This document shows, one piece after another, positions 47,029 to 58,419 of a stretch of 64,000 nucleotides of DNA (the first letter of the stretch is position 1; the number at the start of each line of letters is the position of its first letter). The DNA is from Annulohypoxylon bovei var. microspora. Its lineage: Eukaryota; Ascomycota; Sordariomycetes; Xylariales; Hypoxylaceae. The notes beneath the pieces were generated by a model, which was not told where the DNA came from, searched no databases, and saw only the letters and a program-made list of their open reading frames with translations. The stretch covers positions 124,001-188,000 of the forward strand of contig MU405223.1 of NCBI GenBank assembly GCA_022836615.1. The letters run 5' to 3'. The position numbers and the translations under genes are program-made.

Positions 47029-47717
47029 CGGTAACTCTAGCGAAACAGGTACGACTTTTTGAATAAACAGGTAAATCCACTTTTTAGATTTCAGCCAATT
47101 AGAAGCACGCAAGTCGCAGCTTTTCAAAGCGTTTGTATCGAGTCAATTACACACTTCACATATACGCATTATTAAATCTTAAAAAGTATTTATTTAATAA
47201 TAAAAATAAAAATAAAAATTTCTTTTGATTAAATTGATTTATTTTCATTTTTTTCAATTTATTCAAGTGGGTTTAAAATATTTAAATATTATATAAAGTT
47301 TACACATTTACTTAGGTACATAGGCTTGTTGATTTGTAAGGGTATCACGTGTTATCGTTAAAAAATGTGGCTCGCTGACTTTAAACTTCAACCACACTCG
47401 AAGGAGTTGATGCATTCGGATGAAACTTATATCATTAGATCCGTTGAATCAAGGGCTTCACAAATATATATTTTATATAATTCTAAGCTATAGAAGTTGA
47501 AAGTTATTTGAATATTTCTGTTGGATTAATATAGCAAGCTCAGGCCACTAAAGTGTCACGTGGGACCCTTTAATGTCACCACTTAGCGTACGCAATATTA
47601 AGTACCTAGGTACTGTGGAGCCTTCAAGGGTTTCTATGTTCTAGCCAATGATATGTGGGTAAAAAGTGGATTTGCCTGTTTATTCAAAAAACGGCACCTG
47701 TTTTGCTAGAGTTACCG
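47029..47717. mobile_element. Small Mutator-type (MULE-derived) MITE, 689 bp
   Basis: Terminal inverted repeats run about 47029-47086 (starting CGGTAACTCTAGC) and 47660-47717 (ending GCTAGAGTTACCG). They are about 58 bp long with about six mismatches, i.e. near 90% identical. Immediately outside, TGGGCTTAG is present at 47020-47028 and again at 47718-47726, a perfect 9-bp target-site duplication. Long TIRs plus 9-bp duplication are the hallmark of the Mutator superfamily. The interior is AT-rich (for example TAATAATAAAAATAAAAATAA-like runs near 47195-47215) and has no open frame of note, so this is a non-autonomous copy. Confidence 0.85.
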
Positions 47718-47726
47718 TGGGCTTAG
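47718..47726. repeat. 9-bp target-site duplication, right copy (TGGGCTTAG)
   Basis: Identical to 47020-47028. The next bases, TGGGCTAG, partly repeat the motif again. Confidence 0.85.
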
Positions 47727-48102
47727 TGGGCTAGAAGAAAGGAAAGAACAGTGGGATATTCGTCCAAGCGTCTGGGAAACCGGCTTTCCCCGGGAACGTA
47801 TTACTTCTGCTTCTACCCTATTGGCCAGAAATTGCTCATCACGAGCCACATTGTGGCTAGAATTTCCGTACTACCTTGCCGAAATGCCCTGACGCTGAGC
47901 TCATCGCCTTAAAATTTCCCTGAACACTTGCGCCGAGTTTTTTTCTTTTTCCTTTTTCATATCCTCATACAAACCTCAGTGCATTTTACTTAGACGAATA
48001 ACTCTCGTTCTACTTGCGACAGCATACCTGCGTTCACTCACCACGCTTAATCATTAATATTTTCTTTCCGTCTTCCAAGTTTTCCATTTCTCTAACGTCA
48101 AA
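47727..48102 (+). promoter_or_regulatory. Cytochrome c upstream region
   Basis: 376 bp between the transposable element and the cytochrome c ATG. It has a pyrimidine-rich run (TTTTTTTCTTTTTCC) at about 47936-47955 and CATTAATATTTTC at about 48051-48063. I did not find a clear TATA box. The proximity of the element means it may contribute upstream sequence. Confidence 0.45.
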
Positions 48103-48926
48103 ATGGGTGTCGGTCCTGGTAGGTCAAGCTCCTTGCGTCTTCCCTGATTTTGCTTCGTGAGAGTCAACACGTCACCGTTCTCGAGCCATTGAACCACCGC
48201 CACTGTCTGCACGACTACGATAAATCTCTATGGGGTACAGTACCTCCTGATCTATTATGCCAGGCACTCGTTCTCGGGTTTATTATAGCTTGCGATTTGG
48301 TGTCTGGGAAAGTCGCAGCGGTGTGCGCTATTTACGGAGCTACGTTTGCTTGACTGTAACGCAGTCGCACAAGAGTTCGGAAGAGCGCAGAGCATCTAGC
48401 GTTGACGTGGGATGGTTCTCTGGTGTCGAAAAGCAAATGATGGATCTTGGGCATTCAACAATATTGCGCTAGAGTATTTAGCTAACGTGTCTATTAATCA
48501 GGTGACTCCAAGAAGGGTGCCAACCTCTTCAAGACCCGATGCGCTCAATGCCACACCCTGAAGGATGGCGAGGGCAACAAGGTCGGCCCCGCGCTACACG
48601 GTCTCTTCGGTCGTAAGTCCGGTCAGGTCGGCGGATTCTCCTACACAGACGCGAACAAGCAGAAGGGTGTCATCTGGGAAGACAAGACTCTGGTATGTGA
48701 CATATACATGCACTTGACCACTGGGCAGCTTGGCTAACTTCCTCATCAGTTCGACTACCTAGAGAACCCCAAGAAGTACATTCCCGGTACCAAGATGGCC
48801 TTCGGTGGCCTGAAGAAGGAGAAGGACAGGAATGACCTCATTACGTGAGTTACAAATCTTGCTGAGAAAACTAGGAGCTCATTTACTAACTATATTTACA
48901 GCTTCTTGAAGGAGTCTACGGCATAG
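48103..48926 (+). CDS. Cytochrome c, four exons
   Basis: Exons 48103-48118, 48502-48692, 48750-48844 and 48902-48926 give 108 residues. The haem-attachment motif CAQCH is at 19-23, with His23 as axial ligand; GPALHGLFGRKSGQ and NPKKYIPGTKMAFGGL supply the remaining conserved core, including the second axial Met. The protein carries electrons from complex III to complex IV in the mitochondrial intermembrane space. It closely resembles the Neurospora cyc-1 product. The first coding exon is only 16 nt (MGVGP plus one base), followed by a 383-nt intron, the longest in the window. Short open frames inside that intron (48150-48353) are shadows. The last exon encodes only FLKESTA. Confidence 0.95.
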
Positions 48927-50412
48927 ACGAAGTTACGAGACAGACGTGTACCAATACAATCATGATTGCATAGACAGGATCGGCCAGTTGTACTTATAGA
49001 CAGACTACTAGACCGTTTTTCTTCGCCCCTCGTGGCGCGAACACATACCCATCTCCTCTTCTTTCAAAGCAGCATACACCTGGTCGGAGTACTAGGAGTT
49101 CAGGCTTTCGTGCGGAGGCTTGGATTAAATATAATGTGTTGCCAGTACCTAATTGAACATAGTGTACATGTTCCATGAGTCCTAATATTGATTGTTTTGT
49201 TTCTTGGTATTAACTTGATCTGCCCGATCTAAATATTTGTGCAGCTGGTTATCATGACGTAGTTGTTAATGACGATCACGTAAGAGCCCTTTCGGAACCA
49301 AGATGAAAGTGAGCTCTTATTGCCCCTTAGGGACCCACTCCACCACTGCAACTTTGTTGCTCAGCACTATCAATTTTCTTGTAGCAAGTAAGGAGTGAAT
49401 TAGGGATAGAAAGAGTTTGGGGGTATTAACCTGTGCCCAAAGAGAGAAAATTGAGACGTTGAATAAAGCAATATGTGGTGGACTATTACAGAGCGTCAGG
49501 GTTTAAGTGGCAAGCCATAATACCATCCACCAAAGTATAACCAATTAGAATTAACGTATAGCTACCGCCATACCCTTTATGGAATAGCATGGGTCGTTTC
49601 GGCCAATTAGACTCGAGGAATTCTAAAGATGATATACGGTGTAAGCATCTCGCATACTCGAATGAGCGGTGATAATAACCTTGTTAAAGGCTTGAAAATG
49701 AAGGTCATTGAAATTAAAGGACTTTAACTTTCAGCTGATATTCAATGTTGTGCTGTTTCGTAGGGGACAAATACTTCTACCCATTGACCAATAAAATCAA
49801 ACTTAAATAGCCATTGTTCATACACTCGACCCCCTGAAATAATGTTAGTACGAACCTTATTTTGATACAGATTTACACCAGGGTACCCAAGTAGTGAGCA
49901 AGGCTTTGAAACGTATTCTTGAAACATTTAAATTTTTTAAATTTATTTCCAATAGAAAGAAAGGGTAATATAAGTATAACTTATTTTATAAAAAAAATTA
50001 TATGTTTTAAGGATGAGATTCCGTGACTTTATTTAGGATTGAAACTTGGTGTGATACTCAGATCATGGGTGGTTGATAAAGTCACTTTTGCAATTCGTAC
50101 TAACATTATTTCAGGGGGGCGAGTGTACAACACATCTAGCGCCAGAATGGACATAACTCTATAATTATTTATAGAAGTTTGTTGGGTATGTACTTGGCTC
50201 TACCACTAGAGCACGCGCCTTTAAGCTGTCATGAAAGGACATCGACTCACGTTGCTTACTCAAAGGGTTAGGTGTAATATAATCCATGCCCAGCTTCCAA
50301 GGTTCGCGGCGAAGACCGACGATAATTCATTGCCCTCAAGTCAGATATTGTTATATCAAAATTCTCGAATTCTAGTGTATCGCTTCGCTTCTATAGTAGA
50401 GGGTTTTTTAGA
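48927..50412. other. Intergenic 1.5 kb with AT-rich relic
   Basis: No intact gene. A 61-codon ATG frame at 49742-49927 (-) with KVRTNIISGGRVYEQW belongs to one arm of an inverted repeat and looks like a gene or transposon fragment. A D-arm-like GCTCTAGTGGTAGAGC on the minus strand at about 50197-50212 has no T-arm partner. Confidence 0.55.
49821..50127. repeat. Inverted repeat of about 34 bp around an AT-rich core
   Basis: The arm at 49821-49854 (containing CTGAAATAATGTTAGTACGA) is repeated in inverse orientation at 50094-50127, with about three differences. The 239-bp core is very AT-rich. Both arms translate to the same short peptide, RTNIISGGRVY, in opposite orientations. No target-site duplication is evident. 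Confidence 0.75.
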
Positions 50413-52769
50413 TCACTCCCAGCCCAGCTCTTTCAACTCTCTAAACTTAGTTGAGTGATTAAGGGACACGCTGGGCTTGATCTTCCTAAGAGCAGTTTCC
50501 CAGTCTTCGGTAGTAAGCACGTCCGGCCCCTGAACATCGGCACGCTCCACCGCAGCCTGACCGGCTGCCACGTGTAGATTATCCAAGTCGGCACCAGTGA
50601 ATCCGGTGCAGCGTGAGTCGCGAGCCACAATTTCCAAAACATCGTAGTCCGTGTAAGATGGCAATAGACGTCTCATACGAGTTTTCAGAATATCAACTCG
50701 CCCATCCTCATCGGGCAGATCGACGAAGATATTCGTTCCCAACCGACCAGGGCGGAGGATAGCTGGATCGATCATATCTGGTCGATTTGTAGCCCCGACG
50801 ATGTAGACACCCAACCGACTATTCATGCCGTCCATTTCTGTTAGAAGTTGGTTGACGACTCTTGCGCTGGCATCGGATCCATTACCGTCACGACGGGGCA
50901 CTAGAGCATCCAGCTCATCAAAGAATAGAATACATGGAGCGGATGAGCGTGCTCGGCTGAACACCTGGCGGACCGAACGTTCTGATTCGCCTACATACTT
51001 GTTTAGAAGCTCCGGGCCCTTAACGGATATGAAATTCGCCTTTGACTCGTTTGCTACTGCTTTCGCTAGCAGAGTTTTACCACATCCAGGGGGTCCCCAT
51101 AGAAGCACACCCGAGGGAGCCTCGAGACCCTTGTTTAAGAAACGTTCGGGGTTCTGGATAGGCTTCACTATAGAGAGCATGAGTTGCTGCCGAACATCGT
51201 GAAGCGCCCCAATATGTTCCCAAGTTGTGTCCGGTATCGTAGTGAAGCCTTCCCTCTTACTAGATGGTTGGACTTTCTCGATCGCGCTAAGCATGTGTTC
51301 CATCGTGAGCATAAGCTTATCTTTGGATACGGCGTCGGTAGGAGCCGACATTATTGAAAGGTGTAGCCGAAGGCCTGGCGAGATATTCTGGTCTGGGTTG
51401 ATATCCGGTTCGAGGTCTACATCGAGCTCTGGGTCAATATCCATTTCTTCAGATCCCGCCTGCGCTAGCTGGGATACGGTAGCTCTAACCATTTCGTTCT
51501 TTGCAACAGAAACGACATCCTTCAGATCAGCGCCGACAAAGCCAGGGGTTCTCTTCGCTATTAGTTTGTAATTAAAGTCCGGGGAAAGTTTGCTGTTGGA
51601 TAGCATCTTTCGTAAAATGGCCTCACGGGAAGCCTCGTTCGGTATTCCAAGGCTTATTTCTCGGTTAAATCGTCCCGCTCTTCGAAGAGCCGGGTCGATG
51701 CTATCCGGTCGATTTGTCGCAGCTAACGTCACGACAAACTTGCCCTCCAATTTTTGAGGTGATAAGTCATCCATGCAAGTCAACATCTGTGCCACTATTC
51801 TCTTCTCCATTTCCCTCTGCGCATTCTCTCGCTTCCCCATGATAGCATCGATCTCATCGATGAAGATTAGACACGGCGCAAGTGATTTTGCCTCATCGTA
51901 AAGTTCTCTGATCTTCTTCTCGGACTCGCCAGACATACCAGCGACTAGTGAAGGGGCTGAAACCGGTATGTATGCTACGCCAAGTGAGGCAGCATAGGCA
52001 TTCGCGAGCATGGTCTTTCCACAGCCTGGTGGCCCATGTAATAGAACACCTCGAGTAGCCTCTAGGTCATTTTCTAGGCAGACATCAGGAAATCGCATGG
52101 GGAACGTTACTGATTCAGCGAGAACCCTGATGGCATCGTCCATACCGCCGAGATCGAGTAGAGAAACATCGCTAGGTGGAGTGCGATCTTCCTTAGGCTT
52201 TTCGTACCTTCGCCTTTTGGATTTGGCCTCCCCATTAGACTGTCTCTCGACAGTAGTTGATCCGGTAATTGCATCAACCCCTGAGACATTATCACTCGTG
52301 GCGGTTGCTTCCGGGGTTGTTCCGCGCTGACTCTTAGGTATATTCCAGGATTTAGTGATATGCTTGTTCATCACAAAATAGTCGCGTTCCTGCATATATT
52401 AGCTAGGTTTCTCAAATATCGTATCTAGGACTATAGAGTATTAATGTTGAATCATAGTAACCGGCCTACCTTAGGTTTTGGTGAATCTATAGAAGCCTCC
52501 TCTAAAGCCTCTTCTTCATCTTCTTCCTTTCGCTCTTCTTTCCGCAGACGAAGGATTCGCTCGATGGAGTCTTCTAGTGGTCGTTTCTTCATGCGCCCAA
52601 GACTGGAATTGGAGCGTTTGATAGAGTCGTAGACACCAGAGACAGTAAATTTGAGTGGCTTGCCTCCGTTCTTATCGGTTGACTGATTGTTGCGCTCATG
52701 CTCATCCTCAAGTTTTCTGATAATTTGGTAGACATCGCGATCCAAGCCGTGAAGCGATCTAGGGGGCAT
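50413..52769 (-). CDS. RIX7: RIX7/NVL-type AAA ATPase, two exons
   Basis: Exons 52769-52470 and 52389-50413 give 758 residues. The N-terminal domain (1-100) is helical and carries RSLHGLDRDVYQIIRKLE, typical of the NVL family substrate-binding region. A basic nuclear signal KSKRRRYEKPK lies at about 157-167. The first AAA module has Walker A GPPGCGKT at 219-226 and Walker B LIFIDE at 275-280; the second has GPPGCGKT at 532-539 and CILFFDELDA. Rix7 removes Nsa1 from pre-60S particles in the nucleolus (yeast). Both Walker sets are intact, so both rings are predicted active. An acidic insertion MDIDPELDVDLEPDINP (about 416-432) separates the modules. Confidence 0.9.
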
Positions 52770-53664
52770 TATGCCGACGGGCTACCTGCTTGGTAGCAAG
52801 TGAGAAATTCCAGTGGGTATTATAAAAGATGCAAGGCGTCGTGGTTTGTGATATTGAAAAGTTGTTGAAATAAATGAAAACTTTAGACCTTTAAAATAAA
52901 GTGGATCGAATATTACTATATGAGAGCAATGCACTTAAGAAGTTCTGTCTTCAACTACGAAGTACCTAAGGACGAAATCCTACGAAGGAGAATGGAAGGG
53001 TATGATGTGCCTTAGGCTATAGAAATTATTTATTTTCCATTTAGTACAAAAAGGTACCGAGATCGTGCCTTCTATTAGTGGAAGGGATATTCCTCGTACC
53101 AAGATCACACAGGTAAGTACCTATCAAACTCATTCATGCCAATCAAGATTGAAGTATATACTTATCTCTAAATTTGAATATAGCAAAGCTTGTTATCTGA
53201 AGACTTCTAGGTTTGCTAATGGACCTTCTATTCCGTATAATAAATTCCTCTTAATTAAGGTTCTCTCATAAATGTAAGATTAAGATTTAGAATGAGTGAA
53301 TTGTGTTGTGTAAGTTCTACATAACTATACAAAATCCAAATTGGAATGCCGAAAGGGCATGATGTGCGTCATTGCACAATATACAAGATACAATGCGCCT
53401 CGACCCTGCAATCGATAAGCAAACCCATGTCCCATGCCCACCTGCCAAACTCGCAATGCTATCGACGTCCTTGCCTCCTGCCGTACACGTACACGTACCT
53501 CTCTCTAGCACATGCTTTTTAAAACGCTCACGACATCGGTCATTTTTATGAGACAGGCGGCCTTGGATTGGTCACTCGCCTGTGAATTACGTCTGCGAAC
53601 CGCTGAAATACCTCTAAACAATGCGCGCTTCGGATTCCACGATAGATTCTAGGGTACGGCGATC
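52770..53664. other. Divergent intergenic region, RIX7 / VPS20
   Basis: AT-rich without a supported gene; frames at 53065-53271 and 53317-53511 have no motif. Confidence 0.6.
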
Positions 53665-54467
53665 ATGGGCAACAATCAGAGCAGAGTAACCGCCCAGGAC
53701 AAGTTTGTACCCCTTTCTTCCCCCCCTTTTTTATAATTATACTCTATCCCCTTCGCTCCCAAGACTAACAAATATCTCCCCAATAAACAGAGCGATCCTC
53801 GACCTCAAACTCCAGCGCGACAAGCTGCACCAGTACCAGCGGCGCATCACGGTGCTCACCGATAAGGAGACGGCCGTGGCGCGGCAGATGCTCGCGGCCG
53901 GCGACAAGAAGCGCGCGCTCCTCGCGCTTCGGCGCAAGAAGTACCAGGAGTCCCTCCTCGAGAAGACCGACGCCCAGCTGGCCCAGCTCGAGCAGCTGAC
54001 GCGCAGCGTCGAGTTCGCCCTCATCCAGAAGGACGTCGTCTTCGGCCTGCAAGAGGGCACTAAGGTTCTCAAGGAGATCCATTCCGAGATGGGCGGCGTC
54101 GAGCATGTCGAGAAGCTGATGGGCGAGACTGCCGATGCTATTGCCTACCAAAAGGTACGTAGTATATACATTTGATTCCCCTTACTATATTCTATCATAT
54201 ACACCCCATATATTATACTAATATATGTCTGTGTCTGTTTTACAGGAAGTAAGCGAGATGCTAGGCGGCAGGATAACAAACCAGGACGAGGACGAAGTCG
54301 AAGACGAGCTCGCCGCTCTCGAGCTAGAAGTCAATGGTCCAGCGCCGTTGCCGAACGTGCCGGATACCAAGCTCCCCCCGGCGAAGGTCGCGGAGCAACC
54401 GGCATCGGCTCCTCAGGAACAAGAACCGGAACCGGAACAAGAAAGAAGAGTAATGCTTACTGCATAA
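53665..54467 (+). CDS. VPS20: ESCRT-III subunit VPS20 (CHMP6 type), three exons
   Basis: Exons 53665-53702, 53791-54154 and 54246-54467 give 207 residues. The N-terminus MGNNQS carries the glycine-2 myristoylation signal known for Vps20/CHMP6, which anchors the protein to endosomal membrane. The Snf7-type core is a basic helical hairpin (AILDLKLQRDKLHQYQRR, then KKRALLALRRKKYQESLL). Residues 140-207 are acidic, with NQDEDEVEDELAALELE, the helix that in this family contacts Vps4 or the ESCRT-II subunit Vps25. VPS20 nucleates Snf7 polymerisation at multivesicular bodies. The first donor, GTTTGT, is non-standard but GT-AG and phase-consistent. Confidence 0.9.
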
Positions 54468-55452
54468 ATAGGCACAGCTGTATAGGACACATAACCAGAC
54501 AATTACCGAACAAGCTTGCATGATCAAAGATGGAGTACGAGCAGTTGTTGGAAATCTCAGGTGTATAGTATGACGTGGTTCCCTCCCGGAGTTGTTTTGA
54601 TATGGTAGTTGGGCGTTACTTCAAGGGCGATATAGAATAGCATTGTGAAGACGGCTGGCTGTTTTAGCTATCATAATCAGTGAATAGACAATGAAAATTT
54701 CCCCAAAACTTTTAGACCTCTCTTTCTACTACCTAGTCTACACTGGTGCCATTGTGTCAAAGTGCTGGTGTTTATAGCTAGTTACATACTTAGGCAGATA
54801 CCTACTTAACATATGAATATTCCTTATACGTAATTCAGTAGAAGTAAACGATTAATACCTAAGAATACTACTCGAAATACTAGGTAGATGATGTGGAATA
54901 GTAGCATTAGCTAGGCCATGTACTATAAGAAAAATAACCGAAGATTTACTATGGGAGGCTGTCTTTTATAAGCATTATATCAACTTTCAAATCACACATA
55001 CATTCATCAACTCAGAAACTTCTCAAAAATATTCATGTAAATGTTCATTGTTCGGTTTATATTTGGACTGCATATACATACGATGCTTTTCCGATGTCGC
55101 CGGATTTTTAGTGGTTCCAAATAGGGGGTGGGGGTTCGTTGGTGATGGGCAAGGTGTGTTTGGTCCGTGTTAGCCAAAGCTGTAAATGCAATCCTGTAAC
55201 TCCTTAGCCTTCCAGGCTAATCTATCACCGATCATTTGTTTTGTGCCGTAATGTGAATGCCAATAACGCCTAGCTATGCAATGATGCTGGGAAAACCGTT
55301 GATGCTGAGGGGTATCTTAAATGCCGTTTGGTCCAAATCATGCCGATGCCGTTTTTCCCTCTGCTATGCTACACCGCATCCGTCTATCAATTAACCTTGT
55401 GGAAAGGATCAAGGAAATTCATTATCGACCTATAATTTATTCCTACTCAGGA
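54468..55452. other. Intergenic between convergent genes
   Basis: AT-rich 3' flanks of VPS20 and the DUF2293 gene. No gene or notable repeat is supported. Confidence 0.6.
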
Positions 55453-58419
55453 TTAACGGCCTACGTAGACCATGCGGCGTTCGGGGGCATGCTGTTGAAG
55501 TGGAGATCCGTAGCGTTCCACGTAGTGGTCTGGGGGTGGAGGGGGTATAAGAGGAGATTGGTGGTTGGGTCGATACTCCATCCGAGGGAGTGCAGCCTCG
55601 CGGTGCTCGTCTAGTCTATAATAGCGTACTTCTCGTCGATCTTGTTGCATGTTATGCATCGGCGCGAAGTCCGAATGTTCTTGGAAGTGCTGTGCTGTGT
55701 TTGTGTAGCGTCTATATTCATATTAGCCCATGTTATGACATAAAAGTCTAGACTCCACGTAAAGGCGCGCAACGCAAGTGCAGTATGACTTTCTTCTCAC
55801 AATTGGACCACTTACACTTCAGGGCGATCTGGTCTGGGAGGAGCTGCCCGCATATCTTGAAATACGTTACTAGGCGATCTTACCCGCCCAAGAATTTGGT
55901 GCTGGTTACGTATTGGCTCTCTGTAATGATTGGGCTCATAATCCACGGGAGCGTCAATAGGGTATCGCAAACCCGATGCTGGTATTCTATGAGCGTCCGG
56001 CTTGTGATATGGACTGAATCTATGGTTGGGAGGGTGAGTAGGGCCACGATACTCATATGCGCTTCTCGGCCGGGCAGTAGGCGTATCAATATATACGACT
56101 TCAGGACCATCTTGAAAGCGAGCGTCTCTTCGAACGGGAGGATGAGGGAGTGCCTCTCCCCGTCTTAAGGGGGGAACTGGGTAGTCTCCGTCAAGGTGTC
56201 GTCGCACCTCAACTACTTGACGAGGTCGGCGAAGCGCATCATCATTAACAATAAACGGGTGTGCCCTGGTTCTGCCAGAGTCATCACCACTATAGTGTGC
56301 CACTCCCTCATTATGAACTGGATGGGGTGGGTGGCGGGGTACAAATCCATCCATAGGTCTGAATGAGACTGGCCTGTCTGGAACATACTCAGCAGGCATG
56401 CGTCGAAGATCCTCACCACGATCCTGGCGGTTGATTTTGATAAATGACGGGCCAGTATACGCATCAACATGCCCAGAAGGGTAGTCGCCACCACGATGGC
56501 GTTCTGCTACCAACTCACTACCATTACCCATGCCCTCGGGAGACCAAGGACGTGGAATAGAATCCATAGGTTCATGGACGGCGCGAGGAACGACACGAGG
56601 CGCATCTACAAAGCGCTGAGGCCCACGATACGAGGTATGAGGAACCTCATGTGATTGCCGGGGAACAGCCGGAGACAAAGGCTCAATAGACTGTAATAAC
56701 ATGTCCTGTAATCCATGTCTTACCGGCGAGAGTGCAACCTGCGGGTGACTGTAGCCTGCTGTTGCGTGCCCAACTTTGGGCCTATGGTTTTCCGGGTTAT
56801 AAGCTCGTTGAGGAGAGTCGTGCATATCAACCTCAGGAAAGTTGTGAGGAATTGCGGATATCCTCTCTCTTCGAGGATCGTCATTCAATCGCTGCGGATC
56901 TGATCGCAATTCAAAATGACGAGGTATATGCTCCATATTAGGAGTACCGCGCGCCGCCACTGTTGGCTCGCGGCTAGAATCAATCATTTGAATGGAACCG
57001 GGACTTCTAGTCAAATCCATTGGAATTGTCCCAAAGGGATTCGGGGCCACGTTCGAGTCATCAGCATGACTTCTCTGATCAGCTGAGCCTGCGAGAGCCT
57101 CGGCAGCCGCAGCATATCTCCTAAAACGTTGCGTCTTTCGAGCACTCCTCTTCTCGGCTCTTGCAAGAGCTTTCTGTTTGGATGATGTAGGAGCTCCCGA
57201 GGCTCCTGGAACGGATAGATCACGTCTGCGAGCCTGAGAGGGTAGTTGATGATCGGCGGGTGCTACCTGTGCTAGATCTGCTGTGTACCTCGATAATGTT
57301 CCGGCGGGCATCGCGCTAGCACGAGGCGCCGGTGTGGGCTCTGCAGTGGGACTTTCATCCTCAGATTCCTCGGTATCTGTGATCTCGATGACTTCACGAA
57401 GGATCTCATCTAGCTGGTCGCGGCCAGTTTCCTCGTCTCCTCGCCACTTGACGATGACGTCTAGGCACGGCTTTTCTACAGCTTTTCGAGCGTTAGGCCA
57501 ACTAGTCTCCTTTAATAACGCATCGTAGCGAGTATGCGTGTGCCTAATGTGAGCAAGTGCAGCGAGTTGAACACGGCGTGCTAATGTCAGTTCTGGAACC
57601 ATGCCAACTCTAGACTCGCCATGAAATTTACCATCCTACATTGCGAAAATATTAGTATCGGTACATCGAAACAATGATCCGGGTCATAGAAAGTAGAAAC
57701 GCACTTTGCGGAAGGCATGCTGGATGATCTCGCGTCGATCGGTATGAGGTATTCTCGGGAAAAGGTCTCTTAAAACATTATCAGCTTGGGCATCGATCTC
57801 CTTTTGGTTCCGAGGGATCGGCTCCGGCTCGCCAGGCTTATGAGATTTGGGGACTTGGATAGATTTGCCAATCGCCACTAAATCAGAGCGAGCTTGGTCG
57901 ACGATGGTTTGCCGATAGTGGTAGCCGACTCGGTTCATATGGTGTTCTAAGTTATCTGGATTCTGGCGGTCCTAAAGTAATCCTGTTAGTAAATTGTGAA
58001 GCGTCATTGGATAGTTATACGTACGGAAACGATAAATATCATAGCATCCTGTTCTCTGGACATCTCTTTACACATGTGAGATAATGCTGGGTGTCCTACG
58101 GGGACGAATTCAAAGCCCGGAGGTGGGTATCTCTCGGTAGTAATCTATTGTCAGTCAGCATTAATTGTGATTATTATCCTCTCCACGGCTAGTAGATTAC
58201 CTTAAATTCGAGTTTCTTCTTCTTGTCGGAGTTCTGGACTAATTCAAAGGTTGTCTTATGTTTCATCTTCGGCGGATCCTTGTGTGGATTCAAGTTTCGC
58301 CATGCCTCATCACGATGCTGTGATTGTTGCTGCTGCTGCGCTTTTTCCAACTTTGCGCGACGAGTTAGAGCCCGTACGCCACGGACTGGCGCCGGGGCTT
58401 TCTTCCGTTCTCTCGCCAT
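55453..58419 (-). CDS. DUF2293 domain protein, five exons
   Basis: Exons 58419-58201, 58144-58025, 57971-57705, 57635-55816 and 55711-55453 give 894 residues. The first 73 residues are basic (MARERKKAPAPVRG). The central conserved region includes TERYPPPGFEFVPVG (about 75), a helical DUF2293 core with HMNRVGYHYR and PRIPHTDRREIIQHAFRK, and KPCLDVIVKWRGDEE (about 255-270), then an acidic EITDTEESEDE. The last 550 residues are Pro/Arg/His/Tyr-rich and disordered. Function is unknown for the family. The final intron is my inference: exon 4 could simply read into TAA at its donor site and end 85 codons earlier (809 residues), but GTAAGT, a GGCTAAT branch and ATAG are all present and the extra exon stays open in phase. 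Confidence 0.75.

Noticed and set aside
50180..50222. tRNA-like D-arm GCTCTAGTGGTAGAGC on the minus strand
   Set aside because: No anticodon stem, T-arm or acceptor partner follows; at best it is a tRNA fragment or chance hairpin.
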